Assembly (NCBI RefSeq): GCF_040412425.1
Contig: NC_089781.1
Coordinates: 54,131,486 to 54,195,485 of the forward strand
Direction of reading: 5' to 3'
Source: Macrobrachium rosenbergii
Taxonomy: Eukaryota; Arthropoda; Malacostraca; Decapoda; Palaemonidae
DNA: 64,000 bases
Shown here piece after piece: positions 10,750 through 22,056 of the stretch; position 1 is the first letter of the stretch; each line of letters starts with the position of its first letter. The position numbers and the translations under genes are program-made. The notes beneath the pieces were generated by a model. It did not search any database. It worked only from the letters and a program-made list of their open reading frames with translations, and was not told the origin of the DNA.

Positions 10750-11395
10750 AATACTACAATGGAACTGTAGAGGTCTTAGGGCTCGAAGTGAAGAGATGAA
10801 GGTACTGCTCCATGACCATAGCCCAGGTATTTTGTGTCTCCAGGAAACTAAGCTTGGAAGCACACAATATAATCCTGGGTTAAATTACAGCATAAATAAT
10901 TCTCCACAACCAATCGGAGATAGAGCTAAGGAAGGTGCAGCAATTATTGTGCACAAGTCGTTGCAACACTCTTTGCTATCAATTAATACTCATCTCCATG
11001 CTGTAGCAGTAACTTTCATTTTAGACAAGCAAATTACAGTTTGCTCCATCTGTCTTCCTCTTGATTTGGATTTCACTTATACATTAATGATATTCATTTA
11101 CTGATCAATCAGCTTCCTACTCCTTTCCTCCTCCTTGGTGATTTTAATGTTCACAATCCCATATGGGGTGGGAACACTGCAGATGCCAAGGGTAGGATGT
11201 TGGAGGGTATTATGGATGATCATACCATCACTATACTCAATAATGGAGGCATGACTTACCATAGCATCTTCTCCAGTACTTATTCGGCTACCGACCTGAA
11301 CTTTTGCTTATCTAGTGCTCACATTGATTATGAATGGTCAGTAAATGAATATCCAAATGGGAGTGACCACTTTCCAATTCATATAAAAATAGTTA
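10750..11395 (+). pseudogene. LINE ORF2, AP-type endonuclease domain
   Basis: Readable motifs in order are QWNCRG at ~10,757, QETKLGS at ~10,840, LLGDFNVHNP at ~11,135, a TDLNF box and GSDHFPI at ~11,360. These are the magnesium- and phosphate-binding blocks of APE-type LINE endonucleases that nick the target strand. A frameshift near 11,100 (stop at 11,101) splits the domain. Catalytic residues Asn, Glu, Asp-Asn and Asp-His are all still visible. Confidence 0.8.
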
Positions 11396-13149
11396 AGAAT
11401 CATCCCTCTGAGTCACCTCCCAAATGGAAGGTAGATGAAGCAGACTGGAAGAAACTTAGTGAGTCTGTTCTCATGGACAAGAATGTAAAATCATTTCCAT
11501 CCATCTTGGAGGCATATAATTACTTCAATGACACCACCATCAACAGTGCAATTGCCTCTATTCCAACAACAAAAGGGAAGCCCTCTAGACCAGCAATTCT
11601 TTGGTGGAACAAAACCTGCACTAGTATGAGAAAGATCACTAGAAAATGCTACAAAAAGTATAAGTGGAGTGGAACTGCCCAAGCCAAAGTTATTTACCAA
11701 CGTGCTGTAGCCAAGCAAAATAAATATTTTAAAAAAGCAAAAAGAGAGTCATGGATGTACTATATTAATGGCATTAGCTCAAAAACACCATCCAAAATGA
11801 TTTGGAAGAAAATGAAAAAACTAAATGGCAAGTTTGTCCCTGAACCTCTGCCTACCCTTAAGATAAATGGTGACCTAATCACCCAACCAGAGAGGGTCGC
11901 AGAAAAATTAGGAGAACATTTCTCGAGAATATCGAGTAGTGATAACTATTCTGTAGAATTCCAAGACATTAGAAATGCCCAGATTTCTCTTGATTTAAGT
12001 GAAAATAACTTTGAACCATATAATCAAAATTTACACTGCAGGAACTCAAAGATGCCTTGCAGAATACCAAACCATCAGCCCATGTGAAGATAAAATACTT
12101 TATGGAATGCTGAAACATCTCCCAGCAAAGTCAAAGAAATTTCTTTTAGATATAATAAATGAAATCTGGGAAACTGGTATTAATCCTAGGAGCTGGAAAT
12201 TATCGCTAATCCTCCCTATGAAGAAACCAAACAAGGATCCTACTTTACCCAGCAGCTGCAGACCAATAGCTCTCACCAGTTGTGTTTGTAAGCTGATGGA
12301 AAAGATGGTTAACACCAGACTTGTATGGGACTTAGAAACAAATAAATTTCTTTCTCCATCCCAGTTTGGCTTTAGGAAAACTAGATCTACGTAGATCCCT
12401 TGCTCAGGCTCTCAAACCAAGTACAACAAGGTTTTGCTAAACAATGCCAAACAACAGGAGTTTTCTTTGACTTGGAAAAAGCATATGGCACCACATGACG
12501 TTATAGCATTATAAAAAAGTTGTATATGATGGGCATTAAAGGAAAAATTATCAGATTTATTAATTCGTTTTTATCAGAAAGATATATAAAGGTAAGAGTT
12601 GGGAATCATGTATCCTGACCTTTCTTACAAGAAGAGAGAGTTCCTCAGGCTAGTGTCCTTGATGTCACCCTTTTTACTATTGCCATTAACGGAGTATTAG
12701 AAAAGATATCATCACCAGTAAGAGGCTCTTTATTTGTAGATGATTTGGCTCTGTACTGCACAGGATATGATGCAGCATCTACTAGCAGGTTCATGCAAAG
12801 AGCCATCGACAAAGTAAGCAAGTGGGCTAATGAGGAAGGGTTTCGATTTTCCGAATCTAAAACTGTCGCTGTTCGGTTCTGCAGACGCCGAACTAAGGAA
12901 ACCATTCCAACTCTTACCTTAAATGGAATTATTTTACCTTACTCTACTGAAGTAAAATTTTTAGGAATGGTCTTTGATGAAAAGCTCACTTGGAATAATC
13001 ATATTGTCCAGTTAAAAGTGAAAGTGAAGAGATCACTAAATATTTTAAAAATAGTATCTAATTTTAATTGGGGTGCTGATAAGAAATCGTTGTTAAGGCT
13101 TTATAATGCAGTATGTTTATCTAAGTTAGACTTTGGCTGCCAAGTATAG
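11396..13149 (+). pseudogene. LINE ORF2, reverse transcriptase domain
   Basis: RT blocks appear across frames: SWKLSLILPMKKPNKDP and CRPIALTSCVCKLMEK (~12,190-12,305), SPSQFGFRK, FFDLEKAYGTT with the first catalytic Asp (~12,465), and SLFVDDLALYC (~12,740), an FVDD box. Stops at 12,394 and ~12,497, and a frame break near 12,085, interrupt it. The 11,396-12,000 linker is the usual Lys-rich region between APE and RT. Confidence 0.8.
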
Positions 13150-13559
13150 TCATCTGCTTCAAAGACTAAACTTAAGAAATTGGATGCTGTGCATGATATG
13201 GGGCTAAGGATCTGCACTGCCACTTTTAGAACTTAACCCATTGAAAGTATTTATGTAGACTCCCATCAGCTACCACTGGATTTAAGGAGGCATGAGCTAG
13301 GTCTGAGACACACCATGCAGCTGAAAAGCTCGAAGGAGAATCCTTCTTTTGAGACCTTAAAACAGCGTGACTCAAGTGTTTTTGGATCTAGATCTTCAAT
13401 ACCATTTCAAATCAGACAGCTGGGTGAACTGGAGTATGAAAACTTAAAAACGCAGAAGATCCTACAAGTTAAACATCCTGCTATCCCTCCATGGTTTATT
13501 CCAGCAATAGATGCCTGCATTAGAGAGAAGAAGAAAGATCGTTCGGAAGAATAAGTCAG

Positions 13560-14418
13560 AAACAAGTTTTTGGAGCATGATGAGAGGCATATAAATGACA
13601 GGAAAATCTGTACTGACGGATCAAAATCGGAAGATGGAGTAGGATGTGCAGTGGTGTGTGAGGGAGAATCATATATAACCAAGTTTTCAGACTCCTCATC
13701 CATTTTCACTACTGAAGCAACAGTCATAGTTGATGTTTTAAATCTTGCCTCTGATAAGAAATTTCAAATCCACAGTAATATATAGTGACTCAAGGAGTGT
13801 TTTAGAAGCTCAAAGAAGTTTAACCCTACCCATCCCTTAATTCAAAAGGCTCAGGAATGGCCTTTTTATCATTCTGTTCGCCACAAAACAGTAAAGTTTT
13901 GTTGGATTCCTGGGCACAGTAGTCTATAAGGGAACGAACTGGCTGATAGTAAAGCAAAGGATGCCGCTAGATGTGATTTCTTAACTGATAAGGTGCCACA
14001 TTTGGATATGCGTCCAGTTATCAGACGATACATTCGTACAAAATGGCAGCAGAGACGGACTTTCCCCATTTTATTCACAAATAGGAAGTATAGAAACATT
14101 AGAAAAAGTATCGATTTTTGGAGTTTGGGTTTTAATCGTAACAGAAAATTTGAGATCATCCTAACACGGCTTAGGATTGGCCATACCTGCTTCACCCATA
14201 GCTATATTTTATTTAGAGGGAAGCAGTGTCCCAGTTTGTGCTCACTGTGGTGGTCAGCTACCGTTGAGCACATGCTGGTGCACTGTCCTAAATTTAATCG
14301 CTTTAGGGCAAAGTACTTACTAACTGGGAAGACTATTTTAGAAATTTTAAATGATGATGTTGAGGTAGATAACCTTACGTGTTATCTGAAAGAATCTGGT
14401 TATTTAAATGAGATGTGA
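13560..14418 (+). pseudogene. LINE ORF2, RNase H domain and C-terminal zinc motif
   Basis: ICTDGSKSEDGVGCAVV (first catalytic Asp) is followed by TEATVIVDVL (Glu), YSDSRSVLEA (Asp) after a frame change, and FCWIPGHS plus GNELADSKAKDAA, the last catalytic block. The C-terminus carries C-x2-C...HMLVHCPKF, the terminal knuckle of I-type elements. RNase H in a LINE is diagnostic for the I/R1/LOA-type lineages. The region 13,150-13,555 is a broken linker. Confidence 0.75.
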
Positions 14419-14639
14419 TTTCAGTATATTTAATAAAAAGATTTTAGTCATATTTAATCTTATACTAAGTATACTCGTATGTTTTGGAAATAAAATTTTA
14501 ATATATACTTATTTTTTGTTGGTTCTGTCTAATAGCATTCTTCATTTTTTACGTTCATATTTTAACACTGAATTTTACTAGTATATCATCATTCACCTAT
14601 TCATTATTAATCATATCATTAATTTATATATTTCACCTT

Positions 14640-14713
14640 CATTACGGCGCTGAATAATCTTGATGGGTTCCGGCACTTGATCTTCAAGACCTAAGTTTCA
14701 TAATCAATCAATC
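14640..14713 (+). repeat. LINE 3' tail (shared family end)
   Basis: ATTACGGCGCTGAAT...TGATGGGTTCCGGCACTTG ends in AATC repeats. The same tail, better conserved, occurs at 28,727-28,797 (+) and inverted at 54,325-54,400. It is probably the structure recognised by the element's RT. Confidence 0.75.
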
Positions 14714-14726
14714 ACGGGTAGGGAGT

Positions 14727-16532
14727 AGACTTCTCCTGGACTTAGGGTTCTGAAGGTTTACAGGGTCATTTGTACCCACAAAAGAAAAAAATTATAATTA
14801 GGGAGAGCTGCTTGACGATATAAAATGATTTCGCATGCAAAGATCTATTGAAAGTACCCTCAGGTTACTGCAGAGCCACACTCAAGGTGAGAGCTTGCAC
14901 TACCTTCTGTTGATTAGTAAAAGGTTGAAACATATACAAACGGGATTGTTAAACATTGATTCGTATTTCTTAACACAGCACAAATGCATCAGATCACAGA
15001 TGCTTACTCCTTCGATTAGCAGCACTCTGGACACAAAATCTCACATGACCCAGCCCCATCAACTTAAATATGCCTGAGAGATATTTAGTTAGGTAAATCT
15101 TCCTGTTGTAAGAAAACTTGAAGTAGGGTGCCAAATTAGGCGACCTTCTGAGTGAACAACATCAGGAAATTATATCTTGGAACCTTGTAATGTGGCTGTA
15201 AAATTTCCTGGTAAAAAGTGAATTAGTTCATAAAGACTCTATCATCTTTGTATCTCCAACTATGAACATTACATTCTTGAAGTAAACTGAATCAGATGAA
15301 GAGGACAAGACTAACATAGCCAGCCCATAAGTTTTGACCCACAGGCATTGAGTTAAATTCATGTTCAGTGGCTAGGAGTGTAAGCAGATCCAAATACATT
15401 GACCTCCAAAATAAATGAGTCATAAAACTCAGACAAGTGTTCCTGGGATAAGTGTAACCACCTGGTGGATGTGGAACTTCATGGTATCAAGTAGATAAGA
15501 CTAGAACTTGAGTATCACCTTACTGAATAGCATGAAGTGTTTTTCAGAGTTAGAAACCTTGCAAGTCTTGCCTCGGCCAGAGGTGGGGAAAGGGATAAAG
15601 ACATAAGAATCTCTGGATTCCTCAAAAGATATAACCAGAGCACCATAAGGGTCTGGAAACCAATAATACATATGGTGAGGAGGCGTCAGTGGTTCCTGTT
15701 GGATCTTCCTCCTAGGGCACGGTGCATTACAGCTCCCTAGCCTTAAATGGAAAAATATTGTAGCTTCTAAAACTTGCAATGTTGCAGATGTAGCCCTTGA
15801 GCAGCTAAAACTATCAGCAAAACTATAGTAGAAATCTCACCATCATTGAGACGTTGACCAATCTGTCTTCAGATGAGGAGGTTTGTACAGTAACCCAAAT
15901 GGTTATGGTCACTCAGTGCAGACTCCTTTAATTTGGAAGTGATCTGGTCTTGTCCATGAACCAATGTCGTAGCTTGGGTTCCCCATTTGCTAAAACCAAC
16001 AGGAACTACCAAGGCCATTAAACATTCCTTTCAATGACCAGTTGGACTAAAGGCTAGACCTAGGTTTGGGAAAAGGAAGATATATTTAGCCAGAAGGCCT
16101 TAGAAGTCAAGAAAGCGTAGCTCATTCCCAAAATATTCTGTTTAGAATCGGGTAGCAAACTGCTGAGTTTGAGGTTGCGTGGCAAAGCAGCCATTGGCAG
16201 GCAGGGCATGTTCCAGCTTACTGGAGGAGTCAGCCATCTAAATTTACCTGATGCATACCTGGGGATTAGCAATATATTTCATCCATTTTTGGCATACCCA
16301 AAAGTTTTGGACGAGTGTTATGGCTGAGTCATATAAAAGACCCAGCTCCAGGCTCTTGCACCCTTTAACATTAGATAAAGAAAATGAACAGGGATTTCTT
16401 CAGTATGATTGGTAGGCATAGGAAAAGTGAAAACTTTGCAATAAAATAATTATACTTAAAACAACTTGACTTTGACAACGTTGATGTTCGGGTAACGTAT
16501 ACTGAAGATTCCAGAGTTTGAAGGTGTAAAGG
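14727..16532. other. Unassigned sequence
   Basis: About 1.8 kb without a convincing gene, repeat or splice-supported exon. The first ~60 bp continue the LINE target (AGACTTCTCCTGGACTTAGG). Confidence 0.5.
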
Positions 16533-16763
16533 TTGGCATCCACAGCCAAAAACAAAACTGGATATTCACAGAAGACATATGAAGATGACCATTCACTGAA
16601 GAATCCAAAGTCGACTAAACACCAAAGATTGCTAAGCTCATTATCGACCGAAGATTATAAAAGCTCTCGTTATTCACAATTGCAGAAAGAGTTCAGAGGT
16701 TCTCATGCATATTCACCAAGGACTGACAGGGGCGGGGGCAACTATAATCTTTTCAGAGCTTAG
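16533..16763 (+). CDS. Unidentified 76-codon ORF, possible exon
   Basis: The ORF is rich in Ser, Lys and Tyr (for example STEDYKSSRYSQLQKEF) and ends with TAG at 16,761. A CACAG acceptor-like site lies close to its start. No known domain, signal peptide or membrane segment is visible. It could be a terminal exon or chance. No AATAAA was noticed in the next 200 bp. Low confidence. Confidence 0.2.
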   Translation: MASTAKNKTGYSQKTYEDDHSLKNPKSTKHQRLLSSLSTEDYKSSRYSQLQKEFRGSHAYSPRTDRGGGNYNLFRA

Positions 16764-17480
16764 GGCATCTTAAGGTCTTGATCTGGCCCTACCTGGACCA
16801 TACATAATGTTAAGTGCAACATTATGGTAGAGAGGGAAGTGATGCATGACATTTCCTATCTTTTCCTTAACTACCACCTGTTTTCTGTCCTTAATCCTCA
16901 CAGGCCGGGCTGAACATACATTACCAATACCCAAGACTGGGCAAACTTTAAGGTCGGCCAAAAAAGTAAAAAAATCGCTATAATGAGGATGACATGCAAA
17001 TGCACATGGTATAAGAAAAAAAAATTCTAAAACATTTTCCGTAACTTCCACGGGAAATTAAAAGTGAATATTTCCAACACTGCAGGGCCTCTTTCCCGTA
17101 ACACTCATAAAAATACGCTTATTTTAGAGAGCTATACGTTTTTTTAGTTATTTCTTAAATTTTAAGTAAAATTGCGATTACAGCTCACCTAATATCACAA
17201 CAGATAAGAACTAAGAGCAGCAACAATCCCCGAGTAAATTTATGGTAAAATATTTATGAGAAGATGCACTGGGGTGGAGAGATGTGGTACCTTTTAGTGA
17301 GTTATGAATGCTCTTTCTAATATTTTTTTGTACTTTGCAAAATTACAGTATAAGAACTAAAGACAACAGCAATCCCTGAGCATATTTATGGGCAGATATA
17401 TACAACATGTACTGAGAAAGAGAGATGTAGTATTCTTCCCAATGGGATCAGAAGTCACGCTAATCTCCCTGTATCCCACC
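16764..17480. other. Unassigned AT-rich sequence
   Basis: No gene or known repeat was recognised. A short near-repeat of 'agaactaa-gacaacagcaatccc-gag' occurs at ~17,206-17,235 and ~17,352-17,382. Confidence 0.4.
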
Positions 17481-18044
17481 CAGGGCTGCCACTCTAAAAT
17501 TTCATTACGCCCTACCTACCACCCATGCTCATTTTCCCCTACGGCCATCCCTCAGCTCAGCCTACCCCAAAAAATTATTATTTTATTTTTTCTTTTACAC
17601 GAGTTCACAATAAGGTATCCCCATACAGCTAAATACTGGAGTTAGTGCACCAATTATCCCAAATTTCCAGTGCTTTTTTAACAAGGATGATTTGAGCAAA
17701 AGTACTTTTTATTTAAATTTTATTCATTTTTAATAGCAAAATAATGTGGAGAAAAATATATTTTCCCTAAGAAAATGTATGTATGTGATAAGCAAATAAA
17801 GACTATTTTAGGCAAAAGAAGAAAACGAAAACTTAATCGATTCTTTGGTATTTCTAAATAATAAATCAAATATGTAATAGGCAAATAAAAAGTATCTTTT
17901 CCTTTGGCATGAGAAGTAAAGGAAAACTTAATCTTCGGTATTCTTTTCAGTTGTCATTTCTTAACACCTAATTTTTTTTTTTTTTTTGGTTAAATTCTTA
18001 GTTAAAGTAAGCATATTCTGCCAATTAAAATGTATATAATTAAT

Positions 18045-18504
18045 TCAAACAAAATCTTCAGCGACTGTATCATCAAGCATCTGATCACTTCCTTTATGGC
18101 CATACTTGTCCATGCAGCTTTTTCTTGCATTGGTATGCAAGTGAACAAGCCTTGGGTTCACATCAACTTGAGAGGAAAAGGTTTCTGCGGTTTTGATAAT
18201 TGCCTCTAAGGTGCGTACGGCAAGCGAATTCCTGAGTTTCGTTTTGTTTGCATTAAGTTTGGAAAAAGTCCTCTCTACTGCTGCAGTGCTTTGAGGTAAA
18301 GAGGTCATCTGAAGCATGAAAATGGCAACGTCTTCATATTCAGGAAGATGGCTGAGACTTTGCCAAAATTCCACAATAGGTTTCTTCTCCCACCCTCCCT
18401 TTCTTACAGCTTCATCAATCAGAATAGAACGCCATTGTCGATCAATGTCCTGCACTTTTGATAACTGATCCTAGGAAATGAAGTAACAAGAATTCCCCCT
18501 GATC
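18045..18504 (-). pseudogene. hAT transposase, C-terminal dimerisation domain
   Basis: The minus strand reads DRQWRSI, FWQSL, then LPQSTAAVERTFSKLNANKT and RNSLAVRTLEAII. The SxAxVERxFS...NKxRN/KLRNSL pattern is the hATC dimerisation domain that closes hAT transposases. The ORF ends at 18,045. Upstream, coding similarity continues to the insertion at 18,508, with a one-base frame problem near 18,480. Confidence 0.8.
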
Positions 18505-18507
18505 TAA

Positions 18508-18780
18508 TAGTGGGGCAGATAAGAGTAATTTTTTTAGAAGAATCGTGCAAACGATGATACAAGCATCAAATTTGGCACAATTGTTCTCCAAGGGATACTA
18601 ATCAAATCTGCCCGATTGGCCAATTGAAAATCCAAAATGGCGGCCATTTTTCAAGATGGCCGCCAAAATAACCACCCGAAGGTGATGTTTTTCTTAGAAA
18701 TATTTGTAGTTGTCCGAATTGCATGATCTAAGTGTGGTTTCCTATGTTTTTAAGCCTGCTGATGTGTATTTTCTAGTTTA
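18508..18780 (+). repeat. Left terminal inverted repeat
   Basis: Inverse complement of 21,780-22,053 with scattered mismatches. It contains GGCCAATTGAAAATCCAA and the CTTGAAAAATGGCC/AAGATGGCCGCC block. Bases 18,781-19,231 are untranslated leader with no motif recognised. Confidence 0.85.
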
Positions 18781-19231
18781 TAACATGGTTAAGGCACTGT
18801 ATTAAAGGAGTGATTGTCGGGCACTACCATCACTGACATCACTGCTGTGAAACTCGGCATGGGGTTCAGTGTCAGCTAAGTTGGAAATTTATGTTGGCAT
18901 CACACTGCAACAACCTACTAGTATCCCAAATGCTGCCTAATCAACCCCAAATCAGTTAGGCAGCCGCACCTGAATGGACAGGACGTGCCAGCATGGGAGA
19001 GGTGACCCAAGGATAACAGGGTTTTAGTTATCTGGATGGTGTACAGATCGCACAGGACTTATGACAGTGGATGAACGATCGGACTAGCTGTATGGCACAG
19101 TGCAAGAACCTAGTTGTGTCCCATACAGGAAAGCGCCTATTGTATATTACAGGACATAAGAGGCCTATTATACTGTTACATGTACAGGGTGGTAAAAGGA
19201 TAAACCCTCGACCCTGAATGTCATCGTAACC

Positions 19232-21718
19232 ATGGATGCGAACTCTACTGGATGATCATGGAAAACAGACTGGACCAAGTGTTGCCTATGTCAGGAGGTT
19301 AAGAAAGAAGATCTAAAATCTCCCCAGGCCAATCCTGCCAGAAGAGGGCATGATGGATATACGAACCTGGCAAAGAATATTCCTCTGTTTCACTCACTCA
19401 GTGCGCTACCAATCAAGCTAGACCCTGCAAGACTTGACAAAGGTTCTGGGATAGAGGAAACATTGAGAAAAAATAAGGCACAATATCATGAGAGTTGCAG
19501 GCTTCTGTTCAACAACACAAAGTTACACCGAGCTGAAAAAAGAGCAAGTCATGTAGGTACTAGTGATGAGGGCAGTAGAAGTAAGATTCCACGAAAGCTC
19601 CAAGTAACTAAAACAAAAGAATGCTTCTTCTGCGAAACTGAAGGAGGGGAGCTTAGAGAAGCAATGACAATGCAAGTGAATAGGAGAATAAATGAATGTG
19701 CCAAAACACTCGGTGATACAAAATTTCTCCCCAAACTAAGTGCAGGAGATGTTGTAGCCCAAACAGTGAAATATCACCCTGGCTGTTTGGTGGCATTGTA
19801 TAACTGAGAACGGGCATACCTAAAGGTGCGGGAGCAAGAAAAAGCACAGGAACACTGTAAGGATGCATATCCAATTGCTTTCTCTGAACTAGTCACCTAC
19901 ACCTGCGAGATGAAAAATGCCAGTGAGAGGCCACCGATTTTCAAGCTTGCTGATTTGACCAAGCTTTACAAGCAGAGGCTGGAACAGCTTGTTGTTGACT
20001 CACCTGATGTTCATCCCACTCGACTCAAGGATCAGCTGCTTTTGCACATTCCACAGCTGCAAGCTAATCGCCAAGGACGAGAAGTTCTGTTGGCTGTTGA
20101 AACTGATGTAGGTTCAATCCTATCAGAAGCATCCCGTTATGGTGAAGCGATCCATCTAGCAAAAGCCGCTGGGATAATAAGACAAGGCATGCTCCATCAG
20201 AAGTCGAATTTCAGCAGCTATTTTCATGACAAAGACTTAGAACAGGCTGTGCCACCATCACTGCTTCAGTTTGTATGCATGATCGAACATGATGCAAACA
20301 TCAAGTCCCAACTCCATGATGGAGCGTTGAAATCAGACTTTGCTATATCACAACTTCTACAGTACAACTGCTTCGCCAAATACAAGGAAGGAATGGATGT
20401 CCACAGGCATTCCAAGGACCAGGAGCCACATTTTGCAGTCTACATGGGCCTGCACGTGTTTGCCAAGATGAGGAAGAGACAAATAATTGAAATGCTCCAT
20501 GAGAATGGGCTCAGCATATCAAATGACCGAGTCCTAGAAATCTCAGTACAGTTAGGAGAAGCAGTTGTTGCACAGTATGTGGAAGATGCAGTAATCTGTC
20601 CCCCAGTCTTGAGAAAGAATTTGTTCACAACTGGAGCAGTTGACAGCATAGATAATAATCCGACTGCGACCACAGCTGAAACATCTTTACACGGTACAAG
20701 TGTGTCCATTTTTCAGCATCCAAACACAGGAAACCCTGGTGATGAACGTGAGCCACTCAAACTAGATATAGAGTAAAAAATGAAGGTTAAAAGATGTGAA
20801 GCAGAAACGACAAGCACAGTCATTGTCACAAAAGGAGAGGATGCCATTAGCAACACAGTGAAGTCTCTGGATTCTGTGTCCCCATGTTGTCACGAAGAAG
20901 CTGACAGTCGAATATTTGTTCACGCTAGGGATGCAACGACTGACGGGAGCAAGTCTATAATCATCAAGGCTAATGACACAGATGTGCTAGTCATAGCAAT
21001 ATCTGTACTGCCATCCTTCCAGAAACTAGGTCTTCAGGAAACGTGGATTGCCTTTGGCCAAGGAACCCATATGCGATGGATTCCAGTCCATTTGGTAGTT
21101 TCTGCAATTGGGCTTGAGAAAGCTAGAGAGATCCCCTACTTTCACGCATTCACTGGATGTGACATTGTGTCTGCCTTCTGTGGGAAAACGAAGAAATCTG
21201 CATGGCAGTCTTGGAATGTATTTGATGATATTACTGAAACATTCATCAATCTCAGCCAGCATCCAACATTGATTCGTGATCTTGATATGCAGAGGCTGGA
21301 AAGATTCGTTGTCCTCATGTACGACGGATCAAGCGCAGCCACTGGTGTGGTCGAAGCAAGACTAGATCTGTTTGCCTGCAAGCAGAGGCCATACAACTCA
21401 ATTCCATCAACACAGGCAGCCCTCAGAGAACATGCAAAGCATGCAGCCTACCAGGCTGGGATCATCTGGGGCCAGGCAACCCACTGTAGTCCACACATGA
21501 GCAGTCCACCTGAATGGGGGTGGACACAGAAAGGAGAAGCATGGCAGATACATTGGACAACACTACCACTGATTGCAGCAAGCTGTCAAGAATTGACAAA
21601 GTGCTCCTGTAAGAAGGTTTGCAAGGAAGATGCAAGTGCTCTCACAGAGCTTCAAACTCTGCAGCTGAAGATGCAAGTGCAGATCAGCATAACAGCACGG
21701 TATGAAAAAATGTACTAG
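19232..21718 (+). pseudogene. Transposon protein, 829-codon frame with three in-frame stops
   Basis: From ATG at 19,232 to the TAG ending at 21,718 a single frame holds, broken only by TGA (~19,253), TGA (19,805-19,807) and TAA (20,774-20,776). Domains in order: a Cys/His-rich N-terminus (KCCLCQE, YHESCR, CFFCE, KYHPGC); a conserved central block (HPTRLKDQLL, NGLSISNDRVL, FTTGAVDSIDNNP, HGTSVSIFQHP); and a C-terminal block CCHEEADSRIFVHARDA...NDTDVLVIAIS...FHAFTGCD. The EEAD and DTD acidic sets resemble the XPG/FEN1 nuclease core. It matches a large protein family widespread in invertebrates, but the middle of the family protein seems missing between residues ~510 and ~545. Confidence 0.7.
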
Positions 21719-21779
21719 CCGGGACAAAACTTATGTAGAGAAAGACAAACATCTTGGTGGTCATCTTGAGAAATATGTC

Positions 21780-22053
21780 TCAGAGTGCTTTTTAAACAGG
21801 AAAATATAGTTCAGCAGGCTTCAAAACATAGGAATCCACACTTAGATCATGCAAATCAGACAACTACAAATATTTCTAAGCAAAACATCTACTTCGGGTG
21901 GTTATTTTGGCGGCCATCTTGAAAATGGCCGCCATCTTGGATTTTCAATTGGCCAATCGGACAGATTTGATTAGTATACCTTGGAGGACACTTGTGCCAA
22001 ATTTGATGCTTGTATCATCATTTGCACGATTTTTCTGTTATCTGCCCCCACTA
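21780..22053 (+). repeat. Right terminal inverted repeat
   Basis: Inverse partner of the left TIR, ending TTATCTGCCCCCACTA, followed by the TAA target duplication. Confidence 0.85.
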
Positions 22054-22056
22054 TAA

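Larger units (their letters stand above)
8424..14713 (+). mobile_element. Full-length I-clade-like LINE with 13-bp target duplication
   Basis: The element begins CCCCAGCGATGTGGGACC and ends in a short (AATC)n tail. ACGGGTAGGGAGT occurs both immediately before it (8,411-8,423) and immediately after it (14,714-14,726), a 13-bp target-site duplication that fixes both ends. It carries a 5' UTR (~600 bp), ORF1 with zinc knuckles, and ORF2 with AP endonuclease, RT, RNase H and a terminal zinc motif. The APE plus RNase H layout fits the I group (I, Nimb and relatives). Several stops and frameshifts show it is inactive. Confidence 0.85.
18508..22053 (+). mobile_element. DNA transposon with ~270-bp TIRs (Academ-like candidate)
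   Basis: The left end TAGTGGGGCAGATAA (18,508) and right end TTATCTGCCCCCACTA (to 22,053) begin inverted repeats about 270 bp long, reaching ~18,780 and ~21,780. Both share an AAGATGGCCGCCAAAATAACC block. TAA flanks each end (18,505-18,507 and 22,054-22,056), a 3-bp target duplication. The 3,546-bp element sits inside hAT transposase coding sequence. It encodes one long + frame (19,232-21,718). Superfamily assignment rests on the XPG-like motif and the TIR/TSD pattern and is inference. Confidence 0.85.

Noticed and set aside
18456..18504. Splice acceptor TTTCCTAG just upstream of the hAT C-terminal part
   Set aside because: Coding similarity seems to continue through it to the nested insertion, so a one-base frameshift is a simpler reading than an intron.
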